Positions 1 through 6,414 of a stretch of 7,006 nucleotides of DNA are shown piece after piece. Source of the DNA: an uncultured Polynucleobacter sp. (GTDB taxonomy: Bacteria; Pseudomonadota; Gammaproteobacteria; Burkholderiales; Burkholderiaceae); the NCBI GenBank assembly GCA_937996825.1, contig CALKUJ010000046.1, positions 1 through 7,006 on the forward strand, given 5' to 3'. Position 1 is the stretch's first letter. Every line of letters begins with the position of its first letter. The notes under the pieces are model-generated. The model was not told the DNA's origin and ran no database searches. It saw only the letters and a program-made list of their open reading frames with translations. A program made the translations under genes and the position numbers.

Positions 1-561
1 CAAAGTTTTGATGAAGTTGCCATAAAGCTCTGGAACAGCATAACCAACAGTGTCAGGCACGTTGATGGTTGTAGCGCCCTCTTTGATCACAGCCTCAAGC
101 ACGCGACACAAGAAATCCACTTCAGAGCGATAACCGTCTTCTGGTGAAAACTCAATGTCGTTGGTGTGATTGCGCGCAAAGCGCACAGCAGCTTTGGCTT
201 GCTCAAATACTTGATCAGGCGTCATGCGCAACTTCTTCTCCATGTGCAATGGCGAAGTAGCAATGAATGTGTGAATGCGCTTGGAATTAGCGCCCTTCAA
301 AGCATCAGCCGCTCGGCCGATATCTTTTTCATTGGCGCGGGCCAAAGAGCAAACTGTTGAATCTTTGATCACTTGAGCAATGGCATTGATAGCCGCAAAG
401 TCTCCATCAGAGCTGGCAGCAAAGCCCGCCTCAATCACGTCCACACGAAGACGCTCAAGCTGTCTTGCAATCCTGACCTTTTCATCTTTGGTCATTGAGG
501 CACCAGGTGACTGCTCACCATCTCTCAAGGTGGTATCAAAAATTATCAATTTATCTGTCAT
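1..561 (-). CDS. leuA: 2-isopropylmalate synthase, N-terminal part (cut by window edge)
   Basis: LeuA condenses acetyl-CoA with 2-oxoisovalerate to give 2-isopropylmalate, the first committed step of leucine synthesis, in the cytoplasm. The 187 residues visible are the N-terminal part of the catalytic TIM barrel; the family is usually about 510-570 residues long, so the rest of the barrel and the leucine-binding regulatory domain lie outside the window. The signature DTTLRDGEQSPGA at residues 9-21 is characteristic of the IPMS/homocitrate synthase/HMG-CoA lyase-like family, with the metal-binding Asp and catalytic Arg expected in it. EAGFAASSDGDF and NVPDTVGY are also typical of bacterial LeuA. 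The ATG at 561-559 is chosen because it directly precedes the signature and has a GGGAG ribosome site about 5 bases upstream. It is the last gene of the ilvB-ilvH-ilvC-psd-pssA-leuA series. A leucine leader peptide and terminator hairpin just upstream indicate transcription attenuation. It could in principle be a related citramalate synthase, but the N-terminus and context favour LeuA. Confidence 0.95.
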   Translation of the reverse strand, partial: MTDKLIIFDTTLRDGEQSPGASMTKDEKVRIARQLERLRVDVIEAGFAASSDGDFAAINAIAQVIKDSTVCSLARANEKDIGRAADALKGANSKRIHTFIATSPLHMEKKLRMTPDQVFEQAKAAVRFARNHTNDIEFSPEDGYRSEVDFLCRVLEAVIKEGATTINVPDTVGYAVPELYGNFIKTL

Positions 562-594
562 GACTTGCTCCCGAACTAACTAAACCTTCTAAAT

Positions 595-618
595 AAAAAA
601 CCCCAGTAGGACTGGGGT
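595..618 (-). terminator. Rho-independent terminator of the leuA attenuator
   Basis: Read on the minus strand, ACCCCAGT pairs perfectly with ACTGGGGT around a three-base CCT loop, and the stem runs into TTTTTT and then ATTT. This is an intrinsic terminator oriented toward leuA; on the plus strand no T-run follows the hairpin. It lies downstream of the pssA stop and only 34 bases before the leuA start codon, so in constant operation it would stop readthrough into leuA. With the leader peptide upstream it is best read as the conditional terminator (segments 3:4) of an attenuator. It may also act as a partial terminator for the ilv-psd-pssA transcript. Confidence 0.88.
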
Positions 619-679
619 TCGTGTTGTTTGCTTTGACTCTAAGTGTTTAAGCGTGCACCGACCCCAGGTTTTGACCTAG
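600..679 (-). promoter_or_regulatory. leuA attenuator: alternative pause, antiterminator and terminator pairings
   Basis: Three mutually exclusive pairings are visible in the minus-strand RNA. Segment 1:2 is CTAGGT (679-674) with ACCTGG (669-664) across a CAAA loop, including one G-T wobble. Segment 2:3 is CTGGGGT (667-661) with ACCCCAG (618-612), a perfect seven-base antiterminator. Segment 3:4 is ACCCCAGT (618-611) with ACTGGGGT (607-600), followed by a T-run. A ribosome stalled on the leucine codons at 697-683 would cover segment 1 and leave segment 2 free to capture segment 3, allowing leuA transcription. A ribosome that reaches the stop codon at 649-647 lies close enough to mask segment 2, so the terminator forms. 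The geometry is the classical amino-acid attenuator known from enterobacterial leu, his and trp operons. The pairings are seen directly; the regulatory behaviour is inferred. Confidence 0.82.
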
Positions 680-715
680 TCCTAAAAGTAGCAGCAGTGA
701 CAAGCTTGTATTCAT
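647..715 (-). CDS. leuL: Leucine-rich leader peptide of the leuA attenuator
   Basis: A 22-codon reading frame starts at ATG 715-713 and stops at TAA 649-647. It begins MNTSLSLLLLLGLGQ and has eight leucines in all, five of them consecutive (codons 7-11: CTG CTG CTA CTT TTA), with CTA again at codon 13. The CTA and CTT codons are infrequent in many proteobacteria and could sharpen sensitivity to charged leucine tRNA. Its stop lies 28 bases before the terminator stem. The peptide probably has no function beyond being translated. The ribosome site is weak (AGAG only two bases before the ATG). The same frame is open upstream to 880, overlapping pssA out of frame, but the ATG at 715 is the start that fits attenuation. 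The start lies 25 bases beyond the pssA stop, so translation on a readthrough transcript is possible. It resembles LeuL peptides in design, though not detectably in sequence. Confidence 0.82.
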   Translation of the reverse strand: MNTSLSLLLLLGLGQNLGSVHA

Positions 716-740
716 AACTCTAATATACACAAAAAATGAT

Positions 741-1595
741 TTAATTGTTAGAAAGCATATCTGAAGCTTTTTTCTTGCGCAAGACAATCTTTTGCCAAAC
801 CCAAAAAACATATCCTGAGATGGCATAAGCCACAAATAGACCAAACAAGGCCACAGGTGGATCGCTTGATACCAAAACAAAGCCCAAGATAATCAAAATC
901 ATGACGCCAAAGGGCGCTCTGTAGCGCACATCCAAGGCTTTACCACTGTAGAACATGGCATTTGAAACCATGGTGATACCGGCATAAATGGTCAAGGCAA
1001 ACATGACCCATGGCAGAGCCAATTCTTTGACGGGTAACTTATTGTCCACCGCCAACCAGACGAAACCAGCGATCAATGAGGCAGCAGCTGGGCTTGGCAA
1101 ACCTTGGAAAAAGCGTTTATCGACCACACCAATATTGGTATTGAATCGTGCCAAGCGCAAGGCAGCCCCTGCACAGAAAACAAATGCAGCCAACCAACCC
1201 CACTTACCTAAATCTTTTAAAACCCACTCGTAGGCAATTAATGCTGGTGCTACGCCGAAAGAAACCATGTCAGTAAGTGAGTCGTACTGTTCACCAAAAG
1301 CACTTTGGGTATTGGTCATACGGGCCACACGACCATCCATACCATCCATGACCAAAGCTACAAAAATCGCAATTGCAGCAAATTCAAAACGTTGATTCAT
1401 GGCCTGCACAATGGCAAAGAAACCGCAAAACAAATTAGCCGTCGTGAACGCATTCGGTAATAAATAGATACCACGATTACGTGGTCGACCCAGATTCTCT
1501 TGATCAGGACCATCCCAATCATTGCGACGCAAAGGCGTCACATTGCTGGGTAAATTTTTAGTTAGTCTTGGTTTTCTACGTCGAAATGTCGTCAT
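741..1595 (-). CDS. pssA: CDP-diacylglycerol--serine O-phosphatidyltransferase
   Basis: This integral membrane enzyme transfers phosphatidyl from CDP-diacylglycerol to L-serine, giving phosphatidylserine and CMP, the step before decarboxylation to phosphatidylethanolamine. The 284-residue protein has the complete CDP-alcohol phosphatidyltransferase signature D84-x2-D87-G-x2-A-R-x8-G101-x3-D105-x3-D109, which holds the metal-binding and catalytic aspartates. The first 40 residues are basic and polar and probably cytoplasmic. Hydrophobic segments lie at about 45-65, 71-86, 110-143, 170-183, 195-213 and 228-267, and the C-terminal tail is lysine-rich. Length and motif place it in the multi-pass type II PssA family, unlike the E. 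coli phospholipase D-like PssA. Its ATG is 10 bases after the psd stop codon, so the two are almost certainly cotranscribed and consecutive in the pathway, although in reverse order of reaction. The motif is shared with phosphatidylglycerophosphate synthase, but pairing with psd supports the serine enzyme. Confidence 0.95.
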   Translation of the reverse strand: MTTFRRRKPRLTKNLPSNVTPLRRNDWDGPDQENLGRPRNRGIYLLPNAFTTANLFCGFFAIVQAMNQRFEFAAIAIFVALVMDGMDGRVARMTNTQSAFGEQYDSLTDMVSFGVAPALIAYEWVLKDLGKWGWLAAFVFCAGAALRLARFNTNIGVVDKRFFQGLPSPAAASLIAGFVWLAVDNKLPVKELALPWVMFALTIYAGITMVSNAMFYSGKALDVRYRAPFGVMILIILGFVLVSSDPPVALFGLFVAYAISGYVFWVWQKIVLRKKKASDMLSNN

Positions 1596-1605
1596 AGACT
1601 ACTTT

Positions 1606-2259
1606 TTAGTCCAATCCGGGCAATTTGGCTAGTACCGTGCTGGTTGCCGATACTTTGTCGCCAACTGTTACCAATGGCTCAGCAGTCAAAGGCAAATACA
1701 CGTCGACTCTTGAACCAAAACGGATAAAACCGTAACGCTCGCCTTTTTTAAGCTTGTCGCCTAAATGTGCGTAGCAAAGAATTCTGCGGGCAATCAAGCC
1801 GGCCACTTGAACCAATGTGATGGTTTGACCATTGGCGTCAATCACCACTGCATTGCGTTCATTTTCTGTGGATGCTTTATCTAAATCAGCATTCACAAAC
1901 TTACCTGGGAAATACTCAATGCGCTTGATCGTGCCATTCACTGAGGAACGATTGGAATGCACATTGAAGACATTCATGAAAACACTGATTTTGAGTGCTT
2001 CACGATTGGCATAAGGATCAAATCCTTTTTCAACAATGATGACTCGACCATCAGCTGGAGATAAAACTGCGTCTTTGGTCAAAGGAACCAAACGACCTGG
2101 ATCTCTGAAAAACTGCAGCACAAAAATAAAAATAATCCAGAAAGGCCAAGACCATGCCCACCCCGCAGTGGAATGGATCACGAACAATACAAAACCCGCG
2201 ATGGCCACATGTGGCCAACCTTCTTTTGCAATGATTGGGTGCGGGTAATGAACTGCCAT
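1606..2259 (-). CDS. psd: Phosphatidylserine decarboxylase proenzyme
   Basis: Psd decarboxylates phosphatidylserine to phosphatidylethanolamine at the inner membrane, using a pyruvoyl group made by self-cleavage. At 217 residues this is the short (PSD-A, type II) form common in Burkholderiales, not the longer E. coli type. Two hydrophobic stretches at about 17-33 and 36-51 anchor the N-terminus. The SPADG motif (67-71) and the NVHSNR motif (99-104) are characteristic; by family comparison Asp70 and His101 would take part in self-processing. The cleavage site is Gly182-Ser183 in RFGSRVDVYLP, so Ser183 would become the pyruvoyl group of a roughly 35-residue alpha chain. A GAGAGA ribosome site precedes the ATG. 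It lies 50 bases downstream of ilvC with no terminator seen between, and 10 bases before pssA, so it probably shares the ilv transcript. Confidence 0.95.
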   Translation of the reverse strand: MAVHYPHPIIAKEGWPHVAIAGFVLFVIHSTAGWAWSWPFWIIFIFVLQFFRDPGRLVPLTKDAVLSPADGRVIIVEKGFDPYANREALKISVFMNVFNVHSNRSSVNGTIKRIEYFPGKFVNADLDKASTENERNAVVIDANGQTITLVQVAGLIARRILCYAHLGDKLKKGERYGFIRFGSRVDVYLPLTAEPLVTVGDKVSATSTVLAKLPGLD

Positions 2260-2309
2260 TGTGTCTCTCTTTCTGGATCTTTTATTTATCAGTGACTATC
2301 TTGCTTTGC

Positions 2310-3326
2310 TTAGTTCTTGCTTTGATCAACTAACTTGTTCTTAGCAATCCAAGGCATCATCGCGCGCAACTTAGCACCAACCACTTCAATGTCATGCTCA
2401 GCATTCAAGCGACGACGAGAAATCAATGTAGGCGCACCTGCTTTGTTTTCCAAGATGAAGCTCTTTGCGTATTCACCAGTTTGAATGTCTTTCAAGCACT
2501 GACGCATTGCATTCTTAGTATCTTCAGTCACAACACGTGGGCCAGTCACATACTCACCATACTCAGCGTTGTTTGAGATTGAGTAGTTCATGTTGGCGAT
2601 ACCACCTTCGTAGATCAAGTCAACAATCAACTTGAGCTCATGCAAGCACTCGAAGTAAGCCATTTCAGGAGCGTAACCAGCTTCAACCAAAGTTTCGAAA
2701 CCAGCTTTGATCAATTCAACTGCGCCACCACAAAGAACAGCCTGCTCACCGAACAAGTCAGTTTCAGTTTCTTCACGGAAGTTTGTTTCGATGATGCCGG
2801 CACGACCACCGCCGTTAGCTGTTGCATATGACAAAGCCACGTCACGTGCTGAACCAGTTGTGTTTTGATGAACAGCGATCAAATGAGGAACACCACCACC
2901 TTGTGAATATGTGCCACGAACTGTGTGACCTGGAGCCTTAGGAGCAATCATGATCACGTCCACGTCTGCACGAGGAATCACTTGACCGTAGTGAACGTTG
3001 AAGCCGTGAGCAAATGCCAATGCAGCGCCTGCCTTGATATTTGGAGCAACTTCTTTGTTGTACACCTCAGCGATTTGCTCGTCAGGCAACAACATCATCA
3101 CAACGTCTGCGCCCTTAACAGCTTCAGCCACTTCTTTAACTTGCAAACCTGCGTTTGCAGCTTTATTCCAAGAAGCGCCACCTTTGCGTAAACCAACAGT
3201 TACTTTCACACCAGAATCATTCAAGTTCTGTGCGTGGGCGTGACCCTGTGAACCGTAACCAATGATTGTTACTTGCTTACCTTTGATCAAAGATAAGTCT
3301 GCGTCTTTATCGTAAAAAACTTTCAT
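2310..3326 (-). CDS. ilvC: Ketol-acid reductoisomerase, class I (NADP+)
   Basis: IlvC isomerises and reduces 2-acetolactate and 2-aceto-2-hydroxybutyrate to the dihydroxy acids of valine/leucine and isoleucine synthesis, using NADPH and Mg2+ in the cytoplasm. The 338-residue length is that of the short class I enzymes. The N-terminal Rossmann domain carries the GYGSQG loop at 23-28, with Arg47, Lys48 and Ser52 in the following loop consistent with NADPH preference. HGFN begins at His107 and the APK motif contains Lys130. The C-terminal knotted helical domain has the metal and substrate residues in the expected places: Asp190 and Glu194 (ETETDLFGEQ), Glu226 and Glu230 (FECLHE), and Ser251. No key residue is missing. 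The ATG is preceded by AGGAAA at a spacing of four bases. The gene follows ilvH by 41 bases with no terminator, as part of the ilvBHC series. Confidence 0.98.
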   Translation of the reverse strand: MKVFYDKDADLSLIKGKQVTIIGYGSQGHAHAQNLNDSGVKVTVGLRKGGASWNKAANAGLQVKEVAEAVKGADVVMMLLPDEQIAEVYNKEVAPNIKAGAALAFAHGFNVHYGQVIPRADVDVIMIAPKAPGHTVRGTYSQGGGVPHLIAVHQNTTGSARDVALSYATANGGGRAGIIETNFREETETDLFGEQAVLCGGAVELIKAGFETLVEAGYAPEMAYFECLHELKLIVDLIYEGGIANMNYSISNNAEYGEYVTGPRVVTEDTKNAMRQCLKDIQTGEYAKSFILENKAGAPTLISRRRLNAEHDIEVVGAKLRAMMPWIAKNKLVDQSKN

Positions 3327-3367
3327 GCTATTTCCTATGTAATTTCAGTTTGTTGTTTGTTAAAAAG

Positions 3368-3859
3368 TTATACCTTCAAGATACGCTCACCGCGACCAAC
3401 ACCTGAGCAACCAGTTCGGACTGTTTCCAAAATGGCGCTGCGGTCTGTGGCTTCAATGAATGCATCCAATTTACTGCTGTCCCCAGTCAGCTCGATGGTG
3501 TAAGACTTATCGCTGACATCAATGATACGACCGCGGAATATGTCCGTAATGCGTTTCATCTCTTCACGCTCCTTACCAACAGCTCTGACCTTGATCAACA
3601 TGAGCTCACGCTCAATGTGAGGACCATCAGTCAAATCAATCACCTTCACCACCTCAACAAGGCGATTCAAATGCTTGGTAATTTGCTCAATGACGTCTTC
3701 AGAACCAACCGTCACAATTGTCATACGTGACAAAGATGGGTCTTCTGTAGGAGCCACTGTTAATGTTTCAATGTTGTATCCACGAGCAGAAAACAAACCA
3801 ACCACGCGTGACAGTGCACCTGGCTCGTTCTCTAAAAGAATAGAAATAATGTGGCGCAT
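3368..3859 (-). CDS. ilvH: Acetolactate synthase small (regulatory) subunit
   Basis: This subunit binds the IlvB catalytic subunit, raises its activity and gives valine feedback inhibition. At 163 residues it has the usual bacterial length. The N-terminal ACT domain spans about residues 2-75 and begins HIISILLENEPGALSRV. Asn11, Gly14, Ser17 and Asn29 correspond to positions known in E. coli IlvH to be needed for valine binding or valine sensitivity, so the enzyme is predicted to be valine-sensitive. The C-terminal ACT-like domain (about 80-160) contains ELMLIKV and GRIIDVSDKSYTIELTG, typical of IlvH/IlvN. The ATG overlaps the ilvB stop codon in a TGATG arrangement, which suggests translational coupling and matched subunit synthesis. 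The name ilvN is also used for this family. Confidence 0.97.
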   Translation of the reverse strand: MRHIISILLENEPGALSRVVGLFSARGYNIETLTVAPTEDPSLSRMTIVTVGSEDVIEQITKHLNRLVEVVKVIDLTDGPHIERELMLIKVRAVGKEREEMKRITDIFRGRIIDVSDKSYTIELTGDSSKLDAFIEATDRSAILETVRTGCSGVGRGERILKV

Positions 3860-5634
3860 CAGAGTTCCTCGCTTCCTAAAAGCATTTCAGTAATGCCTTT
3901 ACCAGCTTGGACCATTGGCCAAACGTTTTCTGTTGGGTCTGTTTGGAAATCCATGAACACAGTTCGATCTTTCATTTTGAATGCTTCACGAAGTGCTGGT
4001 TCAACATCAGACTTTTTCTCAATGCGCATACCCACGTGACCATAAGACTCTGCCAACTTCACAAAGTCAGGCAATGAATCCATGTATGAACTTGAGTAAC
4101 GCTTGTTATAAGTTAACTCTTGCCATTGACGCACCATACCCAAGTAACGATTGTTCAAAGAAACAATCTTGATTGGTGTGTCGTACTGCTTGCAAGTTGA
4201 TAACTCTTGAATACACATCTGAATAGAACCTTCACCAGTGATGGTGACCACTTCGTTGTCAGGGAAAGCTTTTTTGATACCCATCGCGTATGGCAAGCCA
4301 ACACCCATGGTGCCAAGACCACCGGAGTTGATCCAACGACGTGGCTTATCAAATTTGTAGAATTGGGCAGCCCACATTTGGTGCTGACCAACGTCTGAAC
4401 AAACAAAGGCATCACCCTTGGTGAGTTCCCAAATTTTTTCAACCACATACTGTGGTTTCACAATTTCAGAATCACGATCAAAGCTCAAGCAATCTTTTTT
4501 ACGCCACTCATTGATTTGTGACCACCAAGCATCTAGCTTGGCTTTGTTTTTCAATGGGCCAGCGGCCTTGATCATGGCAGACATCTCAACCAAAACTTCT
4601 TTGAGGTCGCCAACGATAGGCACATCGACTTTCACGCGCTTTGAAATCACGGAAGGGTCGATATCGATATGAATGATCTTTCTAGGTACGCTTGAGAAAT
4701 GCGCTGGATTACCAATCACGCGATCGTCAAAACGAGCACCCACCGCGATCAAGACGTCGCAGTGCTGCATCGTCATATTCGCTTCATATGTGCCGTGCAT
4801 GCCCAACATACCCAAGAAACGTGGGTCTGTGCCTGGGAATCCACCCAAGCCCATCAAGGTGTTGGTCACTGGGTAACCAAGCAAGTCAGCAAATTGCTTC
4901 AACTCAGGGGCTGCGTCTGAAAGAATCACGCCACCACCTGTGTAGATGTATGGACGCTCAGCTTCAAGCAACAAGTTAATGGCTTTGCGAATCTGACCAC
5001 TGTGACCTTTGTTCACAGGGTTATAAGAACGCATGATCAATTCATCTGGATAGTTAAAGCGTGCTTTTTGGAAAGACACGTCTTTAGGAATATCCACCAC
5101 CACCGGACCTGGGCGACCAGTTCTGGCAATGTGAAAAGCTTTCTTCAAAGTCAAAGCAAGATCCGCAGGATCTTTGACCAAGAAATTATGTTTAACGATT
5201 GGACGAGTGATACCAACGGTGTCGCACTCTTGGAAGGCATCTTCACCAATGGCAGCTGTAGGCACGTTACCAGTGATGATGACCATTGGAATTGAATCCA
5301 TGTAGGCAGTCGCAATGCCTGTGACAGCATTGGTCACACCAGGACCAGAGGTCACTAATGCAACGCCGACATTACCTGTGGCACGCGCATAGCCATCAGC
5401 AGCATGGACAGCTGCTTGCTCATGACGCACCAAGATATGCTCAAACTTATCTTGTTTGAAAATCTCGTCGTAAATAAATAAAACTGAACCGCCTGGGTAA
5501 CCCCAGACATATTCAACACCTTCAGCATGAAGAGCGTTGACCAAAATCTCGGCGCCAATCATTTCTGGGCCGTCTTGGTTTTGTTTGTTGCTAGCAGGGT
5601 TCAAAAGTTCCGCGCTGGTGTTATTTGCATTCAT
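3859..5634 (-). CDS. ilvB: Acetolactate synthase large (catalytic) subunit
   Basis: IlvB is the thiamine-diphosphate, FAD and Mg2+ dependent enzyme that condenses pyruvate with pyruvate (to acetolactate) or with 2-oxobutyrate (to acetohydroxybutyrate), opening valine/leucine and isoleucine synthesis. The 591 residues show the three expected domains. The N-terminal ThDP domain (about 22-190) has GYPGGS at 45-50 and the catalytic Glu72 in VRHEQAAVHAADGYAR. The central FAD domain (about 210-350) has RFDDR at 301-305. The C-terminal ThDP domain (about 385-560) contains the cofactor motif, here G467-E468-G469 followed by Asn494-Asn495; many homologues have GDG. NNRYLGMVRQWQ follows at 494-505. The first 22 residues are polar and poorly conserved, so a slightly later start is possible, but AGGA nine bases before this ATG supports it. 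It is the first gene of the minus-strand operon and overlaps ilvH by one base. The symbol ilvI is used for some homologues. Confidence 0.97.
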   Translation of the reverse strand: MNANNTSAELLNPASNKQNQDGPEMIGAEILVNALHAEGVEYVWGYPGGSVLFIYDEIFKQDKFEHILVRHEQAAVHAADGYARATGNVGVALVTSGPGVTNAVTGIATAYMDSIPMVIITGNVPTAAIGEDAFQECDTVGITRPIVKHNFLVKDPADLALTLKKAFHIARTGRPGPVVVDIPKDVSFQKARFNYPDELIMRSYNPVNKGHSGQIRKAINLLLEAERPYIYTGGGVILSDAAPELKQFADLLGYPVTNTLMGLGGFPGTDPRFLGMLGMHGTYEANMTMQHCDVLIAVGARFDDRVIGNPAHFSSVPRKIIHIDIDPSVISKRVKVDVPIVGDLKEVLVEMSAMIKAAGPLKNKAKLDAWWSQINEWRKKDCLSFDRDSEIVKPQYVVEKIWELTKGDAFVCSDVGQHQMWAAQFYKFDKPRRWINSGGLGTMGVGLPYAMGIKKAFPDNEVVTITGEGSIQMCIQELSTCKQYDTPIKIVSLNNRYLGMVRQWQELTYNKRYSSSYMDSLPDFVKLAESYGHVGMRIEKKSDVEPALREAFKMKDRTVFMDFQTDPTENVWPMVQAGKGITEMLLGSEEL

Positions 5635-5808
5635 TTTCTTTAGTCCTTTGCAATTTTCGGCAAAAAATTGTTTGGGCTACTCTGGCTCCGTGCTTGTGGC
5701 TCGGGTTCGAGTGGCGGTCGCTTAAATCCGGGAAAAAACCATCTTATGAAAGGTCCGGCAAGTCGAACCTAGGATTTTAGCCTATAACTCCTTATTAGGG
5801 GTGGGTTT
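5635..5808. promoter_or_regulatory. Divergent intergenic region with candidate ilvB and sigma-factor promoters
   Basis: This gap separates the divergent ilvB and sigma factor genes and must hold the 5' ends of both transcripts. On the minus strand TAAAAT at 5779-5774 matches five of six -10 bases but has no good -35 partner; it would give an ilvB leader of about 130 bases. On the plus strand TATAAC at 5783-5788 also matches five of six, again with a poor -35. GGTTCGA (5704-5710) and its reverse complement TCGAACC (5763-5769) form a separated inverted repeat. CTCG-GGTT-CGAG (5700-5711) is a small palindrome. CAATTTT/AAAATTG (5651-5670) could form an AT-rich hairpin ending three bases before the ilvB ribosome site. 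The promoter assignments are weak; the repeats are seen directly but their roles are unknown. Confidence 0.35.
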
Positions 5809-5832
5809 GTGAAGCGTTGTCTAATAGAGGTT

Positions 5833-6414
5833 ATGGCTTCTGCAAAAGAACTGTCTGACTTCCTCAAGGGAGTTGAGGCGAAATCCTTCAAACGTACCGT
5901 GTTTTCGACCCGGGACGAGGAGGCGGCGCTGGACATTGTTCAAGACAGCATGATGAAACTGGCTGAGAAGTATGGTGACCGAGAAGCTGCAGAACTGCCT
6001 TTGATCTTCACCCGAATTCTTCAAAACACCACCTTAGACTGGTTCAGACGACAAAAAACACAAAATACCTGGGTCAGCCTCTTCTCCTCCCTGCGCGGGG
6101 GCAGCAAGGATAATTTGGATGAGGCTGATTACTCCGACCCCTTGGAGTTCCTTGATTCTTCAGAAGAAAATCTTGGTTTTGAAGATGGCGCAACGATTTT
6201 AGAGCGTCAAGAATTGATCAAAATCATCGAAAATGAGATTTCAAAACTACCTTCACGTCAACGAGAAGCCTTCCTCATGCGTTATTGGGATGATCTGGGC
6301 ATTTCTGAAACAGCCAAATTAATGGCTTGCTCAGAGGGTAGCGTGAAAACACACTGCTCTCGAGCAGCTGCATCTTTGGCGAAAGCCCGTAAAAAACAAG
6401 GATTTAAACTGTGA
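5833..6414 (+). CDS. RNA polymerase sigma factor, sigma-70 family (ECF-like)
   Basis: This 193-residue protein has the two-domain plan of small alternative sigma factors. Region 2 spans about residues 15-80; RDEEAALDIVQDSMMKLAEKYGD fits the core-binding helices, and DWFRRQKTQNTW fits the -10 recognition part. Region 4 covers about 123-187; LPSRQREAFLMRYWDDLG is followed by a helix-turn-helix (ISETAKLMACSEGSVKTH) for -35 contact. The linker between them (about 85-120) is long and acidic. Two starts are possible. ATG at 5833 begins MASAKELSDFL, which matches my recollection of Burkholderiales homologues, but its GAGG site is only two bases away. GTG at 5809 adds eight residues and has AGGGG at a better spacing of seven. 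I chose the ATG on the basis of homologues. The stop overlaps the next gene, a membrane protein that may be its anti-sigma factor. Targets and signal cannot be read from the sequence. Confidence 0.9.
   Translation: MASAKELSDFLKGVEAKSFKRTVFSTRDEEAALDIVQDSMMKLAEKYGDREAAELPLIFTRILQNTTLDWFRRQKTQNTWVSLFSSLRGGSKDNLDEADYSDPLEFLDSSEENLGFEDGATILERQELIKIIENEISKLPSRQREAFLMRYWDDLGISETAKLMACSEGSVKTHCSRAAASLAKARKKQGFKL

Noticed and set aside
601..620. Hairpin read as a terminator for plus-strand transcription
   Set aside because: No T-run follows the stem on the plus strand and no plus-strand gene ends nearby.
716..880. Upstream extension of the leucine-leader frame to a 77-residue protein
   Set aside because: The extension overlaps pssA out of frame; only the last 22 codons from ATG 715 have the leucine run and correct spacing to the hairpins.
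4155..4448. Minus-strand 97-codon frame inside ilvB
   Set aside because: It is an out-of-frame shadow of ilvB, which is intact through this stretch.
5698..5716. tRNA T-arm-like GGGTTCGAG
   Set aside because: No acceptor, D or anticodon arms can be built around it; it is a short palindrome.
166..5725. Many plus-strand open frames of 60-97 codons opposite the ilv, psd, pssA and leuA genes
   Set aside because: They lie antisense to well-supported conserved genes, lack family resemblance and ribosome sites, and are shadows of codon bias.
5722..5742. Six-codon minus-strand frame (MVFSRI) as an ilv leader peptide
   Set aside because: It has only one Val and one Ile codon, no run, and no terminator hairpin follows.
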